DNA of 64,000 nucleotides from Acanthaster planci. Taxonomy: Eukaryota; Echinodermata; Asteroidea; Valvatida; Acanthasteridae. The position numbers and the translations under genes are program-made. The DNA is taken from positions 109,196 through 173,195 of the forward strand of contig NW_019091516.1 of assembly GCF_001949145.1 (NCBI RefSeq), given 5' to 3'. Positions 22,991 to 34,800 of the stretch are shown one piece after another. The notes beneath the pieces are model-generated. The model saw only the letters and a program-made list of their open reading frames with translations, was not told the DNA's origin and searched no databases. Each line of letters starts with the position of its first letter. Position 1 is the first letter of the stretch.

Positions 22991-25900
22991 CCTAGGGCCT
23001 ATACTCTTTCGAATATCCATTAATCAGGAGCAATAAAAAAAACATTAATTTCATTGCCATAATTGCAGTGAAATTTTTACTAGGCATGAAGGTTACATCA
23101 CATCCATATCCTACGGGTCGAAAAAACAATGTGCCGATCAATAAAATCCTGTCAAATTTCATAAATCAACTGAAGAATAATCGAACAATCAACCAATCAC
23201 AGAAAAAGAGAAAGTCAAAATAAGATTATCAAACGTTTTGACGACCGTTCTGAAGCGATATTTGACCCAGTTAAGAAGAGTCAACTGGTTCAACTGGTTT
23301 TTCGGAAATATTTTCTGGACAAAATAAAATGAGTGACCTGTAACTACATGAACATACATGTACATGTACAGTATGTCATCAAAATTTCAGTATTTTGTGT
23401 ACATGCAAATACTAGAAAATGCCGAAAAAGGGGTTCTATGTTATTTTGGTTATTTTTAGACATGGGGAAATACATGTACCAACACAGCTGTGCTGGAACG
23501 CTCGAATCAGACCAGCGAAAAAAAACAAAACGGAAGCTGGGTACAAAATTGATAGTGCTGTTCAACAAACATGCAGTACCTACATGTACGTGTACCTACA
23601 TGTACATGCACACGTACAGTGTACTTACATGATACGGACGCCGCTTGACCCCCTTGCACAAACCCTATAAGACTTGTCTGAAAAATTCAGTGTTATCTTA
23701 TTAAATAACTGGTACATGTATTTTCCCACCTACATGTAACTTGAACTTTTCTGGATATCTTTTTGCTTTCTTATGGCTAATAGGTCACTGTAGGGAATAA
23801 TTACTGGAACTCTTCCCCTAAACCCTGCTTGTTCTTGGAAAGTAGGCCTACCGGTGTCTGCTGAATATGCATACCAAAAGTAACTTGTTACTTGCCATGT
23901 CGTTTATATTAATATCACTGTCATGACTGTCTCATATGCAGAACCCTACTATGGTATGCTATTCAATATGCTATTGAAACACGCAGCTGATTTCACGAAA
24001 CTTTATGCAATGGCATACATTAACTCCACTCATGCCACAGTTTATTACGTAAGTTACACAACAAATTAAGACCAATGTCACGAAACTGGCGCACTGCGTA
24101 CGCAACAAATTATGGTGTAACTTTCCAGTACGCAGCCATTTTAGGTGGCGTGGCAGTAAATTGCGCCAAACTAAGCAAAAATGAATGAGTTGACTACATG
24201 TAGCTTATCGCGCTCGGCAAAGCCTCATCATTGCTGAACTTAACAAGGCTTATACGAGACATACATGTATCCAACTTTGTTGTAAAAGATAATAAAAAAC
24301 TTGTTTGGCTGTAAGAAAATTGCAACATTTTCTGTTCGGTTCCCACAAAAAAAGACAAAAACTTTTTCAAAATGGCAGGCGGAGGTGATTCAACAGCTGT
24401 TTGATGACTGTTGTATTGGAAAGGAACAGCCATCGTAAAAGCCATTTTTGTCCTCGTTCAAGAAATCTAATTTTATTAAAAAATGATGCAGCTGTGCAAT
24501 ATTTTGTGAAATCGAATGCACAATGTAAGTATATTGCCATAAATTTGTTGCCCAAGGCTTACGCATGGTTCAAAGTTATGCCACATTTTTGAAATCGGCT
24601 GCAAGTTGACCAGTGACCAAGCTGAGTCAGACCGAGTTGGTTTTGGACTGAGTTGACTCGAATTCTACCAATAGATCACTTCATACATGACACGCAACTG
24701 AAATGCCTTCATGTCCCATGTCTGGAATTATATGCATGTACATCTACGTGTTTGTCCTTAAGTGACATATTCGTTGAAAATATTGTAACAGGTGAGGGGT
24801 CCCGTTCAGAGAATAATGAGAACTTGGCAGTATACCCACCGTATACCTACGACTGACTTGCTTGGCAGTTGTCCACAGGGTCATCTCCAAGTCACAGCCA
24901 ATAGAACGGAGACGGGTTTGGGGAGAAGAATGCAAAGCTTTCAATATCTGGACTAATTATGCGGAGGTAGAGGGTAAGAGGGGAGGTCCAGGCACCGAGA
25001 CTTACGCGTATCCCCAGGAAGGTTCCACAGTCAAAAGTAAATGTTGAAAGCAGTCCGCTGCTAATAATTTGCAGGCACATGCAAAAACCAACTGACCTTT
25101 AAGAAATTCAGTGGAGGAAACAGCATTTATCATTCATGAATTTGATCGTAACAATGTTGTTTCATTCACAAATTGTATCAACTGGATACCTATTTCCAAT
25201 TCATTTACATTAAGGAAATTACATGTATTTACATGTACATGTAGTTCATGTAGTGCATATACTGGTACATGCACTGTACGTGTACTGTACACGTTCATGT
25301 GTACGTCATTCGCTGTTCAGAAGAAGTGATTCTTCCACACATTGTTGCAGTTACATGTAACATTCACATGCTGGTCTTCAAATTACATGTACATGTAAAT
25401 TATGATGTGTGCTTTGCTTTGTAATCACGTTTGTCTCAGAAGAAAGGACTTGTTTCAAAAATGTGTGCTGATGAATTGGTGTTTAGCTGTCTGATGTTCT
25501 TTTCAAGATGCTAACTAGTTTTAATCTTCGTAGCACTTCTTTGTAGACTTCATTCTTCAGCATCTCTTTTATAGGCTTCACAGCACTTGTTTGCTGACTT
25601 AAAAACATAGCACTTCCCATCTTGGCACTTACTAGCTGCTGCCTTGATATTGCACACGTGTGGCTTGTTTGTTTGACCGAGCCAACTGAATGCCGGTTGC
25701 ACACCCCTGTTATACAAAACTAGGCCAAGTGCATCGCACGTTTTATCAGTGGCTAAATGTGCGGCGCGTATATGCAAATGAATACGTGGCAACGTTGAGA
25801 TGGGCAAAATAAGTGTAAAGACTACAATTGCACCAACAGGTACATTTACATGTACAGTAGGGAAATTGCAGTTTAGGTAAAGTAATGAACTGTTTGGATG

Positions 25901-28844
25901 ACTGATGCTGTACAAGAAATCAGGGCTCATTGGAAGCTTTTTGGCAAAGTATGGGCCTGTCGCCATTTGCCAAATCGTGTCTAGTTTGGGTGTACATGTA
26001 GGGCGAACAATACGGAGGTACATTTACATGTACGTGTAGAAGTCTTGTAGACTGGCTCCAGTGCGGGGCTATTCATATTAAGGCAGTGGACATTTCACCA
26101 GTTCACAGTCCTAACATTTATGCTTCTGCTGTTGTGCCAGCATACCAACTGTACATGTACATGTAGGTACAGTACATGTGCGTCTGTAATGAGTGTTTTT
26201 GGATGCGCAGAAATTTACAGCAGTAAATCTTTGTCTGTTTCCATGCTAACATGGACATTGTGGATTCGTATTCAAGAGGTAGACTTTAGACCTAGTACAA
26301 TTTATACTTTCTTCCAAAAAAAATTTCTCCAGAGCCACAATATTGCCAAATGAAAGAGAACTATTTTGCGATGTAAATGTATCGTACATGTACATGTAGG
26401 AATCAATTTAAAATAATAAAAAGTGTATGTATGCGTAATCTTGCAATTTTTGGAGGTGAAAACAAAACAAACTACAAAATGCCCCCAATTCAGGTTTTGA
26501 ACAAGGTCTGAATCATTGTTCGTTTCAGTGGGTTTTTTTTGTTCTGTAATTGTTCTCTTCAATTGAAAGGATTTTGTCTTATGATTGTTGTCTACAGGGA
26601 AACGAGCAATCACTTCCAGTTGAGCTATGCTCCACTTGTAAGTATGCTGTACAGTTTTCTTTGCCGTTCTCCTGAGTGAGCCATTGGAAATGTTTCTTTT
26701 GTTTTTCATTTGAGCATTGCTGGATAAAAAAAGCACGGTGTATTTACATAAATGTGGCAAGCTTTCAACTGCTTTGTATGAAAAAAATTAATGAAATTTA
26801 TTTGTCACAGTGGTCACCCCAAGTCAACCACAGCCCAACCACCAGAGTTGTTAGACTGTCAATTCTGGTTGCCAAAATCATACAAATTGACCGTCTTCAA
26901 ACTGTTAATGGCTGCTGTTCCAATTTTTTTTGCACACACAAGACGTACATGTACATCTCATTTCTGGAATGTTCTGCAGGGAAATTTTGAATAGCCTAAT
27001 CTTTGCGAAATACACATTTACAGTTTTGCAGAAGTGTACGTTTTCGTGCACTTTGTAGTGCCAGTAAAATGTGCATGTATTTGTCATTCAGCGACAGTGG
27101 AAACCAACAGCTGGGGTCATGCACGCACAGATGCACAGACATGATAGGCTTCGCGTGCTCTGACATGCATCTCTTGCATTCATGCAGTGTTTTAGGCAGG
27201 TGTATACTGTTGGACATGGATTTATGGCAAGCCTAGAAAATTACATACATGTACAATTTATGCATGAATCTATTAAAGTGTCAAGTGTTTCCCCTTTTGC
27301 AGTTTGCTTTGTATAGCGTATTTCAGTGGGACTAGTCATTGTATCTCGCATGCTGTATCCTGAATACATTAAAAAGAGGGTGATTACCATCATTCAGTTC
27401 GGAATGGTACATGTACATGTACAAATATTGAGCATATTTGTGCCGTCCATTGTGTTCAGTTTTTGATTGTTGATCTTCATACAATGCACCTGTACAGGTA
27501 TCAGCAAACATCACAATATGTGTATGTACTTGTTTTAAATTAACAAATATTAACCCAGGGTTTCCCTAGGGATACAGACTACAGTGTGCATGTACTGTAT
27601 GCATGTGGTGGTCAAACAAATCTTGCCAAAATTCTAGTGCCTAAAACAAATGCAAGTGTTTTCAAAAAGGCCTATTCTCCATATTCCAAATTTCCCTTCT
27701 AAAATAAATTGATGTAGTACATGTACATGTATTCTGTTTCCCTTTTTACCATTCTAAATGATTTGGAACTGATCTGTTTCAAAGTATTCAAGTTATTTTG
27801 CCTTTTCCTTCCATCATTGTTTATTTTACATGTACATGTAAGTTTGAGGTGGTGAAATTCAACTAAAAAGCTTGAAATGGTTACTAAAATCAGTGAGGTG
27901 GGCTGTCATGTACGGGTATAGTAGGTAGGGGAAACCTTGTAAATGAACCCATGTGCATGTACACTGTACAGTACACCTACATACACATACATATATACCA
28001 GTACATGTAGTATTTTACATTGAAACAGATATACATGTATGTGCATCATGCTGATTAAAAAATTCAATGGTGACTTGGGGGGGGGGACATTTATAATTCT
28101 ACAGGTACATGTATTCATTGTTCATGTACACCTGTACATGATCATGTCAAGTGTGCAAGCACCAAGCGGTGAATTTTTTGCAGAATTTTACGGTGAATCA
28201 ACACATTCAGGAGATGAAAAATTATTGCGGGCCATTTCAGATGATGTTTACAAACTCTTGTGGAAATCAAAATTTTATGGAATCGGTACATGTACAGTGT
28301 ATGTATAGTACTGTACATCATCATGGACTTGGATTTGACTCTTGTACAATGCAGTACTGATTTTTACTTTTCATACATGTAGTAATACGGAGAATATTCT
28401 GATTTTTCATGAAAAAATCCGAATTTTGGGTGAAGGATTATGAATTCTTGATAGCCAATGTTGGGAGGTCTGATTACATAATTCTGTGTTCCACTCGCGC
28501 TCGCTGATAACTAATACAAGTACATGTACCAGTACTTGTAGTAATGATGCTGCAAGGATTTATCTGTGAACTTACCTGGTAAGTTACACGTAGATTGAGG
28601 AGATGCAAATTCTGTTTTCTCTGCACCTTGGTACCTGTCTTTCATGCATGAACATGTTTTCAGTGTGTGTGAGTCATCTTATGACCACACCTGAGTGTAG
28701 TGACATTGTCGAGTGACCTGCAACAGGATTCATATTGGGAATTCATTGCTGAAATACCCAAGTGCCTCATTGCTTAGCTCATTGAGGGATAGAAATTAAT
28801 CTTTGGTCTATTATCTCAAAACCCTTTTTGGTCTTTCTCTGTAG
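22991..28844. other. Spacer upstream of the calcineurin B exons
   Basis: No conserved exon recognised. The first exon of calcineurin B (Met-Gly start with the N-myristoylation site, about 14 residues, ending one base into a codon) should lie in or upstream of this region. I searched ATGGG contexts by eye and found none that continue correctly. TACATG tracts are frequent. The open frames at 25550-26023 (-) and 26302-26760 (-) have no domain features. Confidence 0.45.
23635..23806. repeat. Repeat C, diverged copy
   Basis: Diverged direct copy of 5836-5986. It shares CGGAC-CC, TTGAC-CCC, GCACAAACC, GTCTGAA and the terminal ATGGCTAAT-GGTCACTG blocks, with a TACATG-rich insertion in the middle. 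Part of a dispersed non-coding family. Confidence 0.6.
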
Positions 28845-31800
28845 TTGACACCGAAGAAATCAAGAGGTTAGGGAAGCGCTTTCGGAAGCTGGATCTTGAC
28901 AACTCTGGAGCGCTGAGCGTGGATGAGTTCATGTCCCTGCCAGAACTCCAGCAGAACCCATTGGTGCAACGTGTCATCGAGATCTTTGACGTGGACGGTA
29001 ACGGGGAGGTGGACTTCAAAGGTACCGGTATCAGAAGACTAATTCTTTATATGTGAGGTTTGGGCCTTCACTGATGTACTACGTGTACATGTATGTTTGT
29101 AACACTGTGTGCTCAGTGTTGTCCAAAGGTTTGTGAAAAACTCACAAGTTTGCTCAGATGGGACTCGAACCCACGACCTCCAGCTTACTACTGATAGCGC
29201 AGATGTTTTGCCACTCGACGACTGAGCTTCCTGGGGTCATCTGACCAGTTTGAATTAATTAGCTCTAGGTGCCACGCCAAACCTAAGATGTGATATTTCC
29301 TTCCCCCCATCACATCCTATCCAAATTTATCAGGAAGCTACATGTACCGCACATGTATATATTTTCTTTCAAAAAGTATGAATGCTAGTTGATTATCAGA
29401 GAGGGATAAAGGCAAATGCTTGAGTTGTGTCATCAAAATACTTTGTGTTTACAAAGTTTCCTCTCTTTCATTCTCAGAATTTATCCAGGGTGTATCACAG
29501 TTCAGCGTCAAAGGAGACAAGGAGTCCAAGATGAGATGTAAGCACCAAGCGGTCTTAATATTGGATATGAGTGGTTGTGTAGATAACCACTTTTTTTCCT
29601 GTCACTGAGGAGGCCTTAGTGCAAAGCACAAATTAACTTTATTCAGGCCAAGCGATTTACAGTTTCAATTATAGACACTAATTAAGCTGAACTGAAAGAG
29701 TTTTCCCAACAGAATTCATTTTCTAATGTAGACTGTGCAGTGCTTAGCATTGAATAGGAACACAGTTTTTAAAATGAACTCTACTTAGCTAATCATAAAT
29801 TGAATGCTTGAGGGGAATAATGACTTTAATGCACACATGTACAGTAAGTGTACAGGTAAGTTACCCAACTCTGTCAAAATGGATATATTTTTACATCGTT
29901 TAGGAAAGTCGTACATGTAGGTGGTCAAATTTGGACCTTTTAACGCTTCGTTAGACATTGTGGAAAAAAGTGCTAGGGTATGAATTTGGGCCCTTGGTAC
30001 ATGTATATGGCTAGTTCATACTTGGCATGGAACACAAACCAAATTGTAACATCAGATCAAATGTGCATGTTGCAAATTTACAAAACCTCAACACTTCCTC
30101 ACTCAAGTGAATTTAACCGCTGTGTTTTGGTACATGAAATTGGCTTCGCTTTGTATTCACCTACATGTAAGTATGAGTCGACCCTTAAAAGCAAGGATGA
30201 CCTAAGTGTGTCATGAGTAAGACGGAAGGTCCAACTCATATTGGGCGAAAGTTGAAGAGTCTGGCTTTCCTTTCTGCTCAGATATTCATTGGGATATTTT
30301 GGGGTTTCCCCTATTTCCAGTTTTCTTCAACATCTATGACATGGACAAGGATGGGTATATCTCCAACGGGGAACTCTTCCAGGTCCTGAAGATGATGGTT
30401 GGCTCTAACCTGAGAGACACGCAGCTGCAACAAATCGTGGACAAGACGATCACGAATGCTGACACCGACCAGGATGGCCGGATCTCTTATGATGAGTTCT
30501 GCGCGGTAGGTAGCCATGAACAGCCTTGTTCCCTTCTTAGTGTACAGAGAAATGCATGGACAGGGGGTCAGGTTGGCATAGCAGTTTTTTACCCTCACCT
30601 TGCACCTCTGTGGCCTGGGTTTGATTCCACTGCCAGTCTGTGAATAAGGTGTTTCAGTCCCTACCTGATTCTGTGAGTTTTTCCAATGTGCCCAGAGTGC
30701 TTTTTGCGTATCTTGAATTGAGAAATACTTAAAAATAACAACGCTGCGAAAGGATTGTGGAAGAATAATTGATTCTATAGATACTGTTATGTTGGCTGAA
30801 TCAAGCAAGGCATTTGGGGTTGGGGACCAGTCAGTGCCTCTGTACCATCTAATGCTGTGTACCGTCAGCTCTCGTATGAAATTCGTGTTACAATGAACAT
30901 TACTCATAAAACTAGAGCACTGACTCACGCACAAAATGATGCCTGCTGGGCACATCCATGTTTGTGCACAAACCTGTGGAAAACTCAAAATTTTATACGG
31001 CTTTTGCACGGCTACATATGTTTGCATATCTGCGTCTGTATTCTACAACGCAAAAAACTAAACACACAATCAGTAAATGAGTGTTTCATTTTACTCTGGT
31101 AAACAACGCAAGCGCACATGCACTGCAGATAAATTTTTTTTTTTTCAATTGGATTTTATTGGTACCCGATGTGCATTGCATTTAGAGTGAACAATTCGAT
31201 ATTTATTCTACCTGATTTTGAATGTTCTACAAGCATGCACAGGGATTCAAAGGTCAGAATGGCGTCGAATTTTCTTGGCACGGAGAATGAGAATTTAGTG
31301 CTCTAGTAATTGAGTATAACTCTATGTTTACAAGCCTCTTACAACAAACGTTTTTTGGAAACTGCAAAGATAAGTCACACCTGTATTGTTTAAGGCATTA
31401 TCTGTACCAGTACCCTAGCTTGGTTTATGCCTGCTGATGCATGACGCTGATACTTTGGTACAGTGTTAGAGCCAATGATTTTCCGCAATCGTGGAAAACG
31501 GACGGAATTTGCGGAATCAACACTTCGAAACAAAATCCACTGCTTGAAACGGAACTTGCAAAATTTCCAACTAAGAATGGCTTAAAAAGTAAAGAACACT
31601 TTCTGCAAAGTACTTCAAATAAATGCCTACCAAACCCTTTTAAAATGCTCGCTTTTCATGCACAAATTATGCTGGAAACATGCTAAATTGCACCTCTCCA
31701 CCACATGATTGGGTCGTCCGCACCAGTACCGATACTTGCAAGTGCTTTGGCGTGCGTGAGCCCCATGTGTGTAGCGGCAGCCAGCACAGCGCAGCGACGT

Positions 31801-34800
31801 GGTATATGGCACACACATTGGCTGTACACGCGTGCACTGTACTAGGTTTGAAATCAAGGCGCAAACAAGTTCATACTCACACATATTGCACACATCAGGA
31901 ATTCAGTCTGTGAATCGGCATAGACACCTTGAGACAAAGCTTAGTCTTCAGCAAAACTGAAGACTAACATTTCTTGAATTAAACGAAACCTAGTAAAGCT
32001 TGGTGTACCATAGCTGAATGGGCCCTCGGAAGTGTTCGATGTAGAGTGGGGTTTTCAGCCACAAACAGATTTAATGTAAACCTATTCTGTGAATTCACTG
32101 TACATGTGCTTCTATGTAATCTGATTGGATACATGAGGAGTGGCACATGAATTGTCCGTTGATTAATCATAGCAAGTTTATGATGATTGCGCCCTGGAGC
32201 GATCGCTCGCCAGTTGGAAATATCAAGGGATGGGGAATGCTGTATATATATTTTTTTAAATTTTCTCTACAGAAATTATCAAAAAGTTGGAATCATTGTA
32301 GAGTATTTCCAAACGATATTTGTTTGTGTTTTTTCTTTTCTTTCTTTCGTTTTTTGTTCGGGGGGGTATGGTTGGGCAAATGGTTTCCATGCATTGTATA
32401 AAACTTGCTCTCCTATTTCATGCTTATGAAGGTATGAAACAAAATTTTAAATTCCGAAGCAAAATTTGGGATTTGGCGAAACGGAAAATACCCATTTTCA
32501 TTACAGAAAACATCTCACCTCTGTTTACCTACATTTGCATATCAGTGCACATTCGCATCAAACCTCGCTGAAAAAGGCCCCCAAGCCACACCCTCTGCAC
32601 CCACTGCAAGTCCCCCTATAAAAGGCCGTGTAGCACTAAGACTCGTCCTAGTTTTTTTCAGCAATGCGTGCAGTCTATATCGTCCTAAATCAGAGTACAA
32701 TGGAGCTTCATGGTCATACACAATCTTGCTGAATTTGACACAGAAATTTTAATTCAAGCCACGTTCCGGGCAAATCTCCCAGTCCCTCCGGCCTGATTGG
32801 CCCTTCAGGCTTGATATTTCCACCATGTCAACCGAGTTTAATATGCCAGGTTCAACAGTTGGAAATTCTCTGGGGCCAAGCCTGCGACTAGTCTCGACCA
32901 GCGCCACTCTCTGGCAAATCCTGCACACCTCCGGCAGCCAGATGTTAGCATATGGAAACAGCAGAATCCAACGTCCGTGTACATGCGGGAGGGCGGGGCC
33001 CAGCACTCGACACAATCATACCGGACGACCAGCGAGCCTTGCCCAGTCACAGAGGCCCAGGGCACCACCACCACCACCCAAGTCGTCATCACATTTTTAG
33101 CCACGTGGACGGCAGCCTTTTTGTTACATGTAGAGGTCAAACGCAACAGCTTCAACCTCGTTCTCATCTAAGCGCATTGGATCGACTGACTCTTGGGGGT
33201 CATAGGCTAAATTACCATTTGTGTCATGGGGATAAGAAGATTGCGTTCTCCCTCGTTGACCGATGTGCTCCTCCCACGCATTCTACAGTGCTGCTCACAA
33301 TAAACAGACAAATGGAACACGGTCACCTGGGTAACATCGTTACCATTGTAGAGATGTTTAATTCACAGAAATCAAAGTGTCTTAATCTCATATCGTTCAT
33401 CGGGCTAATGACTACACGCTCAAAACTGCACAGAATGTTTTTGAATTCCTCTGGTATAATGAATCACTAACTGCTTTCTTGTGATCCTCTGGCTTTTCTC
33501 CAATAGAAGAATATTCGTGTGCATGTACATGTACTTGGTACATTTATTTACCTGTTCTCATTTGTTGCCTAGTTCTTGGCATCAGAACTCTATGCGGTCA
33601 ATTTGGGTCCGAATAAATTTGTTTTGTAGGAGGAACACTATGTCCAGTCTAGTATTTTTCTTACTTCACTAGTATTTTCCCTACTTCAGGTTTTGAAAAT
33701 TATTCAATTTACTGCAGCTCTAATAGTTCTAAATTCCACTGGAGCTGTTGTCACTAGTCACCATTGCCTTACGTTTGTCCTTTATGGCTTCAAACAACGA
33801 GGGCTCTTGTATTTAAATAGTCACAGCACTACATTTTCTTACTTAGTGGTATCTCATTTGGGTTTGAGATGGACCCTTGGGTGCAAGGTCTTCCAACTGG
33901 GTTCCTGTGTGCATTCGGCGACTTGACATGTGCAGACCATTCTTTGAGCGTATTTAGCTGCGCCTATTCAGTGTGCTCCACGCACAACCTTGAGGCACCT
34001 TTCCATATGTACAATGTGGGTGCGCTTGCCCGCGTGTTCCTGTGTTTCACTTTCTCAGAAATTAACACTCATGTGCGTTGCGTTCCCCCGTTAGGGTCGC
34101 TCCAGGAGCTATTTCGTCCAGCGCGCGGCACATGGTGCAGGTTTTGTCACACACGGGAAGAGTGCCTCAACTTGTGCACCTACCGGTACGCGGTGACTTA
34201 CGATTGCCTTTTTCATTTACTCACAACAAAATAAATGGGTACGCCATCTCTTGGTTCTCGCTTGAAGCAAATAATTACTCAACTCATTGCAGCTCTAGCC
34301 CCTGTTCTGCCTCACCTCCCCAAAGAAGAACTGCATAGCCTTTGGGTATGTGCCACCTGGTCAGTGTATTTCTTGAACAAAGTACATGCAGTATCAACAC
34401 ACTACGCCGTACCGGTACATGTCTCAGTGGTGCATAATGCTGGACCCGCAGCATCCCTTATTTGTTACCATTTGCCGTCCACTAAATTTCAGCGTAGTGG
34501 AGTGGCCGCCATTGTACTTTAGTTACAGTAGCCTTTCTGACGACCAGGTTTTGTTATGCAAGTCCTTCTGCACATCCTAATCATGTCCACGTTGCATGGA
34601 TAGTCGTACTGGTTTGTTCACAGAAATTGCTCCCCTTTTTCCTGCATTCATGATGGTAATTCAAGGTTGTTTTCTCGGAGTTGGCGAGCATGTTCCCACA
34701 AATTTCCTTAGCATAGCTCAGGGTTTTCATCTGTTTCACAGGTTTCAAAAGATAAGACGCTACATGTATGTGTGACCTTGGTTGACCAATTTCTCTATGG

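Noticed and set aside
25550-26023. 157-codon frame on the - strand
   Set aside because: No recognisable domain or start context; composition is that of spacer DNA with TACATG motifs.
26302-26760. 152-codon frame on the - strand
   Set aside because: AT-driven, Lys/Thr-rich peptide without domain features.
30311-31027. 238-codon frame on the - strand
   Set aside because: It is the antisense shadow of a calcineurin B exon joined to a SINE.
32952-33470. 172-codon frame on the + strand in a calcineurin B intron
   Set aside because: Low-complexity His tract, no family resemblance, overlapping open frames on the other strand.
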